DNA of 36,426 nt from an uncultured Fidelibacterota bacterium (GTDB taxonomy: Bacteria; Fidelibacterota; Marinisomatia; Marinisomatales; UBA1611): contig CACKSF010000010.1 of assembly GCA_902602795.1 (NCBI GenBank), forward strand, positions 1 to 36,426, read 5' to 3'. Positions 1-9,927 of the stretch are shown in pieces. The notes under the pieces were generated by a model. It saw only the letters and a list, made by a program, of their open reading frames with translations. It did not search any database and was not told where the DNA came from. The position numbers and the translations under genes were made by a program. Position 1 is the first letter of the stretch. Every line of letters starts with the position of its first letter.

Positions 1-915
1 TACATGGAAAGGAAAGGTATAATAAAAGGTAACCAGGATAATTTAATAGTTTTCATAAAAGCTATAGATGAAAGTCTAATGGATGACTTCTATGAAATAC
101 CCATCAAAGGAGATCGACTTAAAAATGGTCATATTATAATTGGTCAGGGATTAGCAAATCGACTTGGGAAAGGTATTAATGATGAAATTACCTTATTTAG
201 TCCTATTGATCAAGTTTATGGCATAGGACTTCCACCAATGAAGAAAATGAGCATTTCAGGAGTTTTTTCTACAAAAGTATTGAACTATGATGACTCTTAT
301 ATTTTTATTACAATAAATGACGGGAAAAATCTTTTTAAAAGAAAAAATAATTTTGATGGATATGATATCAAAGTCTATAATCAAAAAATGATTGATACTA
401 CAAAATTAAAATTATATAAACTTATTGGAGATAATGTAGCAATTAAATCTTGGCAAGAAAAAAATAAATCCCTTGTTGATGCAATGAAAATGGAGCGCTT
501 AGCTGCAATTATTATTTTGGGACTAATTTTTTTAGTAGCTTCTTTTAACCTTTCATCGAGCCTTATTCTATTATCTATAAGGAAGATGAAGGAAGTTGGA
601 ATGATTAGAGTACTTGGAGCCCCAAAAAAAGAACTTGTGATTATTGTGGTCTTTTTAGGAATCAAAACAGCTTTGAAGGGCGCACTATATGGATTTTGTG
701 TAGCATTATTAATCATTTTTTCCCAAAATATATTTTCATTCATCCCATTGCCGTCAAAAATATATTTCATTGACTTTTTGCCTATGAAAATAAGTATTAT
801 TGATTTTTTCGTAGTTTGCATCATAGTCTTGAGCTTTGTTATTCTTTCTTCATATTTTGCAGCGAAGAAAATAGCATATTTAGAACTAACAAAAGCATTA
901 CGATGGGCGAAGTAA
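1..915 (+). CDS. LolC/LolE-family lipoprotein-releasing ABC transporter permease (5' truncated by window edge)
   Basis: Open frame from base 1. C-terminal FtsX/MacB-type permease with several TM segments and 'SLILLSIRKMKEVGMIRVLGAPKKEL' typical of LolC/E. Followed directly by a LolD-like ATPase. Confidence 0.85.
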   Translation, partial: YMERKGIIKGNQDNLIVFIKAIDESLMDDFYEIPIKGDRLKNGHIIIGQGLANRLGKGINDEITLFSPIDQVYGIGLPPMKKMSISGVFSTKVLNYDDSYIFITINDGKNLFKRKNNFDGYDIKVYNQKMIDTTKLKLYKLIGDNVAIKSWQEKNKSLVDAMKMERLAAIIILGLIFLVASFNLSSSLILLSIRKMKEVGMIRVLGAPKKELVIIVVFLGIKTALKGALYGFCVALLIIFSQNIFSFIPLPSKIYFIDFLPMKISIIDFFVVCIIVLSFVILSSYFAAKKIAYLELTKALRWAK

Positions 916-1583
916 TTCTCACAGCTAGAAATATTTTTAAATCTTATGATAACGGAGAAAAAACCTTATCAGTTTTAAGTGATTTATCAATTAAAGTTGA
1001 AGAGAATCAAATTATTACTATTACAGGACAATCAGGATCTGGAAAATCAACGTTACTTAATATTTTAGGATCTTTAGATAAACCTGATTTTGGAGAAGTT
1101 GAAATCGACGGATTAAATATTTTGGCTTTAAATGATCATGAAATTGCAAAAATACGTAATCAAAAGATTGGATTTGTTTTTCAATTTCATCATTTACTAT
1201 CAGAATTCACCGCAATTGAAAATGTATTAATGCCAGTATGGATAAGAAATTCAAGTTCTCAAAAAAAAGATGAAGCAGTAGATTTATTTGCAGAATTAAA
1301 TCTTAGTTCAAAAATGAATTGCTATCCAAATCAATTATCTGGAGGAGAAAGATCAAGGGTAGCTCTAATAAGAGGTATAATTAATAAACCTAAGATTCTT
1401 CTAGCCGATGAGCCTACAGGAAATTTAGATGAAAAAAATGCTTTAGTTTTAATTGAACTTTTAAAAAAAATCAATAACGATTTTAATCAATCGATAATCA
1501 TAACAACCCATAATCCTGATGTTGCTAAATTAGGATACAGCAAGTATAATCTTGCAAATGGTGTTTTAAAAGCAGTGAGATAA
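903..1583 (+). CDS. lolD: LolD-like ABC transporter ATP-binding protein
   Basis: Walker A GQSGSGKST, signature LSGGERSRVAL, Walker B ILLADEPTGNLD. ORF track starts at 816, but ATG at 903 (MGEVILTARN) is the sensible start and overlaps the permease end by 13 bp. Confidence 0.9.
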   Translation: MGEVILTARNIFKSYDNGEKTLSVLSDLSIKVEENQIITITGQSGSGKSTLLNILGSLDKPDFGEVEIDGLNILALNDHEIAKIRNQKIGFVFQFHHLLSEFTAIENVLMPVWIRNSSSQKKDEAVDLFAELNLSSKMNCYPNQLSGGERSRVALIRGIINKPKILLADEPTGNLDEKNALVLIELLKKINNDFNQSIIITTHNPDVAKLGYSKYNLANGVLKAVR

Positions 1584-1584
1584 A

Positions 1585-4014
1585 ATGAAAGAAAAATTTT
1601 CTAAAAGAGTACAGTCTATTATTAAACAATCAAAAGAAGAAGCTATTGAACTGGGACATAGTTATGTTGGTTCAGAACATATTTTGCTTGGTCTTTTAAA
1701 GGTTAATTCAGGTAAAGGAAAAAAAATCTTAGACATATTTAGTATAAATATTAATGAAATGATCAACTCAATTAACAACAAAATCAAAACTTCTGGTGGT
1801 ACTTTGAATTTGGGCCATTTACCCTTAACCAGGAGAGCTGAGCGAATATTGAGAAATTCATACAATGAAGCGTCAAGCAGAGGAGATTCTATTTCAGATG
1901 ATGTACATCTATTACTAGCAATGCTCAAAGAGCCCGAAGGTATTGCTAGTAGGGTCTTAAAATCATTTTCCTTAGATTATGAAACTGTGAGTGATTTAAT
2001 TTTTTCTGAAGATGGGACCTATTCAGTAGAAGAATTAGAAAGCGATAAAAGTATTAAAACAAAGAGTAAAACTCCAACTTTAGATCATTTTTCTCGAGAT
2101 ATTACTGAACTTGCTAGGAAATCCAAACTTGATCCGGTAATTGGTCGTAGTAAAGAAATCGAACGTATAGCACAAATTTTATTAAGGAGAAAGAAGAACA
2201 ATCCTGTCCTAATTGGGGACCCTGGGGTCGGGAAAACTGCAATAATTGAAGGGCTTGCTCAAAAAATCATAAGTAAAAATCTTCCCAGAGTATTGCATGA
2301 TAAGAGAGTAATGTCCTTAGACATCTCTTCAATTGTCGCCGGGACTAAGTATAGGGGACAATTTGAAGAACGATTAGAAAGCTTGATGGCAGAATTACAA
2401 AAAAATAATAATATAATTATATTTATTGATGAAGTTCATGTTTTAGTTGGAGCTGGAAGTGCTACTGGTTCTCTAGATGCATCTAACATGTTTAAACCAT
2501 CCTTAGCTAGAGGTGAAATCCATTGTATCGGAGCAACAACTTTGGATGAATATAGAAAAAATATTGAAAAAGATGGTGCATTAGATCGAAGATTCCAAAA
2601 AGTCATTATTAATCCTCCCTCAAAAAAAGAGTCAATAAACATATTACATGGTTTAAAAGAAAAATATCAAAATCATCATAAAGTTAAATACACTGATAGT
2701 GCAATAAATGCATGTGTCAAATTATCTGAAAGGTATATTACTGATAAATTTTTACCTGATAAAGCAATAGATATTTTAGATGAAGCTGGGGCAAAAGCTC
2801 ATATGTTTAACTTTGAAGTCCCTAAAAAAATCCTGAAGATTGAAAACCAATTAGAAAAATTAAGGATTGAAAAAGAAAAAAAAGTTTCGCAACAACTATT
2901 TGAAGATGCCGCAATTATTAGGGACAAAGAAAAAAAATTAAGCCTTAGACTAAATGAAGAACAAAATAGTTGGCAAAAAAAAGATGAAAAAATGTTTTTA
3001 GAAATTGATGGGGATAAGATAGAAGATATAGTATCTGTAATGACCGGAATACCAATCTCAAAAGTTTCAAAATCTGAAAGAAATAAAATTTTAAATTTAG
3101 ACAACGCGCTTAAGAATCTAATTGTAGGACAGGATCGTGCAATAAATAGTGTTTCTAACGCCATAAAACGATCAAGGTCAGGTTTGAAAAATCCAAATCG
3201 ACCAGTAGGTGTTTTCTTGTTTTTAGGACCAACAGGAGTAGGTAAAACGGAATCTGTAAAATCTTTAGCAAAATATTTATTCTCTAATGATAATGCACTC
3301 ATTAGGATTGATATGTCCGAATTTACTGAAAGGTTTTCTTTGTCAAGGCTGATTGGATCACCTCCTGGTTATGTAGGCTATAACGAAGGAGGGGAACTAA
3401 CTGAAAAAGTAAGACGAAATCCATATTCTGTAGTCTTGTTTGATGAAATTGAAAAAGGTCATCCAGATATCTACAATATCTTACTTCAAGTATTTGATGA
3501 GGGAATACTTACCGATTCGCTGGGGAGAAAAATAGATTTTAAAAATACAATATTAATTATGACCTCAAATATTGGAACAAAGAATCTAGATAATCATAGT
3601 TTTGGGTTTAATGAAAATGGTAATAAGGAAGATTATGTTAAAATGGAGAAAAACATTTTGAAATCTGTAGAAAGTATCTTTTCCCCGGAACTTTTAAATA
3701 GATTAGATGAAACTATAGTATTTAATTCGCTTAAAAAAACAGATGTATATGAAATAATTGATTTGCAACTTATTGACTTAATAAAAAATCTTTCTGAATT
3801 AGATATAAAAATTATAGTATACAAGTCTGCTAAAAGCTTAATATTAAAAAAAGGATATAATGTTGAATATGGAGTACGATTTTTACGTCGTACTATACAA
3901 ACAATGATTGAAAATCCGATTTCAGAAATTCTTCTCAGAAATGAAGTGCTTAAAGGTGAAACTATTATAGTTAAGTCTATAAAAAATAAGCTAAAAATTA
4001 GTTTAAAATCATAA
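1585..4014 (+). CDS. clpC: ATP-dependent Clp protease ATP-binding subunit ClpC
   Basis: Clp N-domain (SEHILLGLL), two AAA+ Walker A motifs ([16 protein letters not shown]), UVR-like linker, GSPPGYVGY. Confidence 0.93.
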   Translation: MKEKFSKRVQSIIKQSKEEAIELGHSYVGSEHILLGLLKVNSGKGKKILDIFSININEMINSINNKIKTSGGTLNLGHLPLTRRAERILRNSYNEASSRGDSISDDVHLLLAMLKEPEGIASRVLKSFSLDYETVSDLIFSEDGTYSVEELESDKSIKTKSKTPTLDHFSRDITELARKSKLDPVIGRSKEIERIAQILLRRKKNNPVLIGDPGVGKTAIIEGLAQKIISKNLPRVLHDKRVMSLDISSIVAGTKYRGQFEERLESLMAELQKNNNIIIFIDEVHVLVGAGSATGSLDASNMFKPSLARGEIHCIGATTLDEYRKNIEKDGALDRRFQKVIINPPSKKESINILHGLKEKYQNHHKVKYTDSAINACVKLSERYITDKFLPDKAIDILDEAGAKAHMFNFEVPKKILKIENQLEKLRIEKEKKVSQQLFEDAAIIRDKEKKLSLRLNEEQNSWQKKDEKMFLEIDGDKIEDIVSVMTGIPISKVSKSERNKILNLDNALKNLIVGQDRAINSVSNAIKRSRSGLKNPNRPVGVFLFLGPTGVGKTESVKSLAKYLFSNDNALIRIDMSEFTERFSLSRLIGSPPGYVGYNEGGELTEKVRRNPYSVVLFDEIEKGHPDIYNILLQVFDEGILTDSLGRKIDFKNTILIMTSNIGTKNLDNHSFGFNENGNKEDYVKMEKNILKSVESIFSPELLNRLDETIVFNSLKKTDVYEIIDLQLIDLIKNLSELDIKIIVYKSAKSLILKKGYNVEYGVRFLRRTIQTMIENPISEILLRNEVLKGETIIVKSIKNKLKISLKS

Positions 4015-4020
4015 GTTCCA

Positions 4021-4104
4021 ACAAGTACGTAGTCTGCCAAAATTTATATAGCGATCAATAGTTCTGCCAAAAAATACTATGCAATACTTTGGTACGCTAC
4101 TTGT
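4021..4104. repeat. Inverted repeat ACAAGTA-CGTA (4021-4031) / TACG-C-TACTTGT (4093-4104, one bulged C) enclosing two direct copies of TAGT(T)CTGCCAAAA
   Basis: Read directly: ACAAGTACGTAGTCTGCCAAAA...ATAGTTCTGCCAAAA...GGTACGCTACTTGT, between the clpC stop and dnaK. Confidence 0.6.
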
Positions 4105-4157
4105 AATAACAAGGATAAAAACATAAAATATTTTTTCAGAATTTGGAGTTATTTATT

Positions 4158-6059
4158 ATGAGTAAAATTATTGGAATAGATCTTGGTACAACTAATTCGT
4201 GTGTCGCTGTTTTAGAAGGCGGTGAACCTACAGTAATAACTAGTCCTGAAGGAGGAAGAACAACTCCTTCAATTGTTGGTTTTGCCAAGGATGGAGAGCG
4301 CCTTGTAGGACAAGCTGCAAAAAGACAAGCAGTGACAAATCCAGAGAATACAGTTTTTTCAATTAAACGCTTTGTGGGAAGGTTATTCAAAGAAGTGAGC
4401 GAAGAGCTTAAAGAAGTTCCTTACAAAGTAGATAAAAACTCAACTAATGCGTGCGTTGTGAAAATTTCAGATAAGGATTACACACCACCTGAAATTTCTG
4501 CTATGATTCTTCAAAAATTGAAGCAGCAAGCTGAGGAATATTTAGGGGGAAAGGTTTCTGATGCCGTGATTACTGTTCCAGCATATTTCAATGACTCCCA
4601 AAGGCAAGCTACCAAAGATGCTGGTAAGATTGCAGGACTAAATGTAAGGAGAATTATTAATGAGCCTACTGCGGCATCCTTAGCGTATGGGCTTGATAAG
4701 AAAAAGGATGAGAAAATAGCTGTTTTTGATTTAGGAGGTGGAACATTTGATGTATCAATTCTCGAATTAGGCGATGGTGTTTTTGAAGTTAAATCATCAA
4801 ATGGAGACGGCCATTTAGGTGGAGATGATTTTGATCAGAAAGTAATTGATTGGATTGCAGAAGAATTTAAAAAATCAGATGGGATAGATCTTCGTGAAGA
4901 TCCAATGGCGCTCCAAAGGTTAAAAGAAGCAGCTGAAACTGCCAAAAAAGAACTTTCGTCTTCCAAACAAACAGATATCAATCTTCCATTTGTTACTGCT
5001 GATTCATCAGGTCCAAAACATTTACATTTAACCTTAACTCTTGCAAAATTTGAAGATTTAGTTATTGATTTAGTTGAAAGAACTATTGAACCTTGTTTGC
5101 AGGCTATAAAAGATGCTGGTCTTTCCAATAATGATATTGATGAAGTCATTCTTGTTGGTGGATCTACCCGTATGCCAAAAATTCAAGAAAAAGTTAAAGA
5201 GATTTTTGGAAAGGAACCGAATAAAAGTGTTAATCCAGATGAGGTAGTTGCTCTTGGAGCAGCTATTCAAGGAGGAGTTCTATCTGGTGATGTCGATGAT
5301 ATCTTACTTTTAGATGTAACGCCATTATCATTAGGTATTGAAACTTTAGGTGGTGTCTCTACCACTTTAATTGAGAGAAATACCACAATTCCAACAAAAA
5401 AATCACAAGTTTTTAGTACAGCAGCTGATAACCAGACCACAGTTGAAATTCATGTTCTTCAAGGTGAAAGGGGAATGGCTGTCGATAACAAGACTATAGG
5501 AAGATTTCACCTAGCAGATATTCCATCAGCACCTAGAGGTGTTCCACAAATTGAAGTCTCTTTTGATATTGATGCAAATGGAATATTGAATGTAAATGCT
5601 AAAGATAAAGCTACTGGAAAAGAACAAAGTATTAAGATAGAAGCCTCTTCAGGCCTTTCAGATTCCGAAATTGAAAAAATGGTAAATGATGCAAAGAAAA
5701 ATGAATCAGCCGACAAAGAGAAAAAAGAAAAGATCGATATAGTAAATCAAGCAGAGCATCTTATTTATGAGACTGAAAAGAATCTAGAAGAACATGGCGG
5801 TAAGCTTGACTCTAAAGAAAAAAATGAATTAAAACAAAAAGTTTCAGATTTGAAAAAAGCTAAAGATAGTGGTAATTCTGAAGATATTAAATCTTCATTA
5901 GAAGCTCTAAATACATTTTGGAGCTCATTAGCTTCAAAAATGGTAGATAGTAATCAAGGCAATAGTGGTGATCCTAAAACTTCTTCTGCAAATAAAAAAA
6001 CCAAGAAAAATAGTAAAGAAAATGAAATTGAAGATGCAGATTTTGAAGTAGTAGATTGA
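4158..6059 (+). CDS. dnaK: Chaperone protein DnaK (Hsp70)
   Basis: [62 protein letters not shown] 4158 with upstream GGAG preferred over the track start at 4143. Confidence 0.97.
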   Translation: MSKIIGIDLGTTNSCVAVLEGGEPTVITSPEGGRTTPSIVGFAKDGERLVGQAAKRQAVTNPENTVFSIKRFVGRLFKEVSEELKEVPYKVDKNSTNACVVKISDKDYTPPEISAMILQKLKQQAEEYLGGKVSDAVITVPAYFNDSQRQATKDAGKIAGLNVRRIINEPTAASLAYGLDKKKDEKIAVFDLGGGTFDVSILELGDGVFEVKSSNGDGHLGGDDFDQKVIDWIAEEFKKSDGIDLREDPMALQRLKEAAETAKKELSSSKQTDINLPFVTADSSGPKHLHLTLTLAKFEDLVIDLVERTIEPCLQAIKDAGLSNNDIDEVILVGGSTRMPKIQEKVKEIFGKEPNKSVNPDEVVALGAAIQGGVLSGDVDDILLLDVTPLSLGIETLGGVSTTLIERNTTIPTKKSQVFSTAADNQTTVEIHVLQGERGMAVDNKTIGRFHLADIPSAPRGVPQIEVSFDIDANGILNVNAKDKATGKEQSIKIEASSGLSDSEIEKMVNDAKKNESADKEKKEKIDIVNQAEHLIYETEKNLEEHGGKLDSKEKNELKQKVSDLKKAKDSGNSEDIKSSLEALNTFWSSLASKMVDSNQGNSGDPKTSSANKKTKKNSKENEIEDADFEVVD

Positions 6060-6074
6060 AAATCAGTTTTTTTT

Positions 6075-6111
6075 AAAAAAAAAAGGTGCTTATTAAGTGC
6101 CTTTTTTTTTT
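6075..6111 (+). terminator. Rho-independent terminator after dnaK (A10-GGTGCTT-ATT-AAGTGCC-T10)
   Basis: 7-bp stem (6085-6091/6095-6101, two wobble pairs) flanked by A10 and T10, which extend the stem and provide a U tract. Confidence 0.85.
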
Positions 6112-6141
6112 GAATCTACTTTCCTAATTTGATTTTTATAT

Positions 6142-6147
6142 TATAAT
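6142..6147 (+). promoter_or_regulatory. Candidate -10 element TATAAT upstream of tamB
   Basis: TATAAT 9 nt before the ATG at 6157; no convincing -35. Confidence 0.3.
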
Positions 6148-6156
6148 GTTTTCATA

Positions 6157-9100
6157 ATGTATTTTAAGAAAAAATATCTCCTAGCTGGTGTCTTTATTTT
6201 ATTATTGGCCACTATTTTCTTTTCTAAAACAATAAGTTGGGAAAATAGGTTTTATTCTTGGATTAATCAAAAAATATTGAATACAGGTTGGGAGATGAAA
6301 GCTGAAAATTCATTAGGATCTTTATTTGGTACTACTTGTCTAGAAAATGTAATATTTCACCATTCTTTAGGTTCTGTTGTAAAAATTGAAAAGTTATCAT
6401 TCAATATCGGATTTATTTCTTCAATTATTAACAACCCAATTATTGTTTTTGATCTAATTACAATGGAAGGTCTTGATGCTAACTATATCCCAAATCAAAA
6501 TCCCATAAACGAAGATTTTTATAAACAACCAATCAATATTCCATTCCATATTAACACATTTTTTATTGAAGGTCTTTTAGCATCAAATATCGATGGACAT
6601 AAAAATGTTTTTAATGTTTTATTGGGAGGGGAGTTAAAAACAAAGAAATATTCTACTATTCAATTTGATTTATTTAAGTTAGCGTTAGATGAAAATCCAC
6701 AGCTTAATCTTCATTTTGATCATCTGACTATGGGAGATAATGGGGAGTCCTATTATTTAGAAAATATAAAAGGAACTTTTTTAAACTTTCCAATTAGAGG
6801 AGATATCTATTTTGAGAAGTTGCTGAATAAGTTAAAGGGTGATGTTGAGCTTATGAATTTTTCTATTCCACAAGAAATGTTCACAAAGCTACCGCTCAAA
6901 ACAAAATTTTCTAATTTTAATGGAAAATTCCAATTCTTAGCAGATTTTAATTCATTTAACGGTGAAATTAATCTCGAAAACAAACTGGGCCTTGATATGA
7001 AAGGTGAGTTTTCTCTGTATAAGGATTCTAAGAGGTGGATTTTAAAACATCTAAGATTACTTGGTGAACAATCTAAACTCCAAATGAATGGATCTTGGAT
7101 GGATGGACAGAATTTTAGTTGCTTTATGGATTTAAAGAATTTTGATTTATCTAGGTGGATAAAGAATCAGAAGCCAACACAAATGTCTGGTCTCTTTAAT
7201 ATGGATGCTACTTTAGACGAAGGATTAGTATTAGATCAAATAAATATGAACTTAGAAATGGTGGAAGAAAAATTATTTAACCAAGGTGAAATCTCTGTTC
7301 ATGGGTTATTTAATTATAAAGACAGTACAATTTCTACAATCTCACCAGTAATTTTTTTAGTTGGGGATAGTTATTTAACAATAAATGGGAAAGGTGACTT
7401 CAGAAAAAATTTTGTTGACGTTCTTTTAGATTTAGAGAAAGCTAATATTGAATTAGTTAATAATTTTCTGCCAGGTGAATTTGTATCTGGAAAAGCAAGC
7501 GGGAGATTAAAGGTCTCAGGGAATTTTAATAAACCATCCGTGGTAGCTGAGCTTTCCTGCGAAAATATTATTATAGATAAGTTTCATTTGGAGTCCTTAG
7601 AATTAAACTCTCAAATATATACTCAAGATAGTCTTTTTAGTGGTTTTATAGATATTAAATCTGGCAAAGGAGAATGGAAGGGTAGGAATTTTGATAGTGG
7701 GACAGTATATGGAGTTTTTAAAAATAACTCTATAATAATTGAAAATTTTCACTTCCAATCAGATAAAGATTTTTTGCAATTGTCAGGTAGTTTTGATGGA
7801 GTCAGTCATTACAAAATTGATAGGATTCAATTGGCCCATAAAAATAATTATTTAGTAAACGCAAAACCTGTATTTTTTGAATTTAAAGATTCAAATATGA
7901 AGGTTAAACCTTTTGAATTCCATATTAATGATGGTTTAATGGAAGGCGTAATAATGAAAAACCAAAATCTTGAGGGTACATTTAAGATGTCCAACTTTGA
8001 TGCTGAAATACTAACACAATTTATCGAAGATGAACGGTTGAAAATGACAGGTATTGTTTTTGGGGAAGTTTTTATAGAAACCAATAATAAAGATTTTGAT
8101 ATAGATGTTGATCTATCCTTCAAAAATGGAGTCTACATGGAAGAGCCATTTGATGAAATGGTTATTTCAGGGTTATATAAAAATGGAGTACTCCATTTAA
8201 ATGACTTATCGATCACTAAGGAAAAATCAATAGGATTACATATAGATGGGATAGTTCCAATAAAAAATCATAGCGATCGAGTAGCTATCTCTATGGAGTC
8301 TAGTTTTTCAAATCTATCTTTGGAGTTTTTGCATCGATTTATACCAGGATTTTTCAATATTAGTGGGTTAGCTACTGGAAGCATTAACCTTAATGGAACA
8401 AATGAAGAGACACTTTTTTCTTATGAGGTTAAAATAGACAAACCGGTATTTGATTTAGTAAGAATGCAAAGTATAGTTAGCAAAGGATCTTATAATGGTA
8501 AAAATCTTTTCATAGAATCAGCACAGGCTAAAAATGATAATGGCCAAATATACACTTCTGGAAATATCCCGTTTGATTTGAATATTGGGTCTAGTACTTT
8601 TGGAAAATATTTTGAAAATGACTCAATAAATCTAAGCACGGAAGCCAATCTTAGTGATCTACCTTTTCTTTCTCCATATATTCCTGATTTAGATTCTTCA
8701 AGCGGAAATTTTAAAATTATGCTAAATTTAAAAGGTACTATCGAAAATTTAACAAGAGATGGATATATTCTAATTCAAGATGGTGTTTTTTATACCCAAC
8801 TTTTAAATGATCCTGTCAGATTTATAAATGGCGAAGCTCAATTAATAAATAATAAATTGAAAATAAGAAATCTTATTGCTGATCTAAATATTGAAAATGA
8901 AAAAAATTACGGCAGAAAAACTCCTAATACACAAATCGAAGGTGAAATAAACTTAAATAAATTTTTTAATCCTCATTATAATTTAAAATTAAAATCCAAA
9001 AATGCTTCTTTCAGATTACTTTTTTTAGATATTGTCGGTGAGACTAGCTTAGATCTTTCTATTTTTGGAAGGGATACAGTTTATATTGCGGGAAAGATTG

Positions 9101-9924
9101 AACCTGAAAAAATTAACGTTTTCTATGAATTCGCAACAGAAGATATTGGAACACCAATTGTTGAAGATAAGAGCACAATAATGTCTTATAATCTCAACAT
9201 ACCATTTCGTAATAGAGCTTTTTTTCAAAATTCACAGATAGATGCTGAAATTACTGGAGAATTGAACCTGTCACAAATCGGATATCAAGAAGTTGATTTT
9301 GGAGGTCATATTATGGTTGAGGATGGGAGTGCATTTACTCATAAAGATAACTTTGAAAACCTGAACGGGATGGTTACTTTTGATAATAAAGGTTTTAACC
9401 CATTAATAAATCTAAGTGCTTACACCATGATCGATAATGAAAGAATTGAACTAAAAATGGTTGGTGGCATCGACGAACCTGAAATCATTTTAGAGTCTGC
9501 AAGTGGTTTTTCCGAAAGTGATATTTTAGAATTATTAACTTGGGGAAAACGATTTGAAGACCAAGAAGGTACCTCTACTGGATTTGGGAATCAAACTGTT
9601 TCGTTTCTTGGAGCACTTCTAGAGACTCAACTAGAAAAAAATATAAGAGAGTCTAGTATTGGAATGATTAGTTATTTTGATGATATTAATATATCAGGTG
9701 CGGCAGGCCTTTTGCAAGGTTCAAGCGAAGATTTCGAACTTGCAGCAAAAAAACAAATAGGTGATAAAACATTTTTAAACTTATCCTATAAAAGGTCATT
9801 TTCGCTTAATGACCAATCTCAACTGGGTGTGGAATACAAATTGAATCGTCATTTTTCTGTAGTAGCTAATGTAGGTAAAGATGGAAATTATAATGTAAAA
9901 TATCGCTATAAATACGCCTATTAA
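6157..9924 (+). CDS. tamB: TamB-like translocation/assembly module protein (DUF490 family)
   Basis: 1255 aa, N-terminal TM anchor, long beta-rich AsmA/TamB-like repeats, C-terminal TamB domain ('SDILELLTWGKRFED...GLLQGSSEDFELAAKKQIGDKTFLNLSYKRSF'). Confidence 0.85.
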   Translation: MYFKKKYLLAGVFILLLATIFFSKTISWENRFYSWINQKILNTGWEMKAENSLGSLFGTTCLENVIFHHSLGSVVKIEKLSFNIGFISSIINNPIIVFDLITMEGLDANYIPNQNPINEDFYKQPINIPFHINTFFIEGLLASNIDGHKNVFNVLLGGELKTKKYSTIQFDLFKLALDENPQLNLHFDHLTMGDNGESYYLENIKGTFLNFPIRGDIYFEKLLNKLKGDVELMNFSIPQEMFTKLPLKTKFSNFNGKFQFLADFNSFNGEINLENKLGLDMKGEFSLYKDSKRWILKHLRLLGEQSKLQMNGSWMDGQNFSCFMDLKNFDLSRWIKNQKPTQMSGLFNMDATLDEGLVLDQINMNLEMVEEKLFNQGEISVHGLFNYKDSTISTISPVIFLVGDSYLTINGKGDFRKNFVDVLLDLEKANIELVNNFLPGEFVSGKASGRLKVSGNFNKPSVVAELSCENIIIDKFHLESLELNSQIYTQDSLFSGFIDIKSGKGEWKGRNFDSGTVYGVFKNNSIIIENFHFQSDKDFLQLSGSFDGVSHYKIDRIQLAHKNNYLVNAKPVFFEFKDSNMKVKPFEFHINDGLMEGVIMKNQNLEGTFKMSNFDAEILTQFIEDERLKMTGIVFGEVFIETNNKDFDIDVDLSFKNGVYMEEPFDEMVISGLYKNGVLHLNDLSITKEKSIGLHIDGIVPIKNHSDRVAISMESSFSNLSLEFLHRFIPGFFNISGLATGSINLNGTNEETLFSYEVKIDKPVFDLVRMQSIVSKGSYNGKNLFIESAQAKNDNGQIYTSGNIPFDLNIGSSTFGKYFENDSINLSTEANLSDLPFLSPYIPDLDSSSGNFKIMLNLKGTIENLTRDGYILIQDGVFYTQLLNDPVRFINGEAQLINNKLKIRNLIADLNIENEKNYGRKTPNTQIEGEINLNKFFNPHYNLKLKSKNASFRLLFLDIVGETSLDLSIFGRDTVYIAGKIEPEKINVFYEFATEDIGTPIVEDKSTIMSYNLNIPFRNRAFFQNSQIDAEITGELNLSQIGYQEVDFGGHIMVEDGSAFTHKDNFENLNGMVTFDNKGFNPLINLSAYTMIDNERIELKMVGGIDEPEIILESASGFSESDILELLTWGKRFEDQEGTSTGFGNQTVSFLGALLETQLEKNIRESSIGMISYFDDINISGAAGLLQGSSEDFELAAKKQIGDKTFLNLSYKRSFSLNDQSQLGVEYKLNRHFSVVANVGKDGNYNVKYRYKYAY

Positions 9925-9927
9925 TTA

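Noticed and set aside
381-824. Long antisense ORF (147 aa) and similar antisense ORFs (1662-1928, 2799-3302, 3633-4040, 4835-5149, 28338-28733, 30226-30579 and others)
   Set aside because: All are opposite well-recognized conserved genes and look like shadow ORFs of AT-rich codon usage, with no family signature.
816-902. N-terminal extension of the lolD ORF in the track
   Set aside because: Overlaps the permease coding sequence out of frame; ATG 903 gives the normal LolD N-terminus.
4015-4157. CIRCE/HrcA or HAIR/HspR operator before dnaK
   Set aside because: Looked for TTAGCACTC-N9-GAGTGCTAA and CTTGAGT-type repeats by eye and saw neither.
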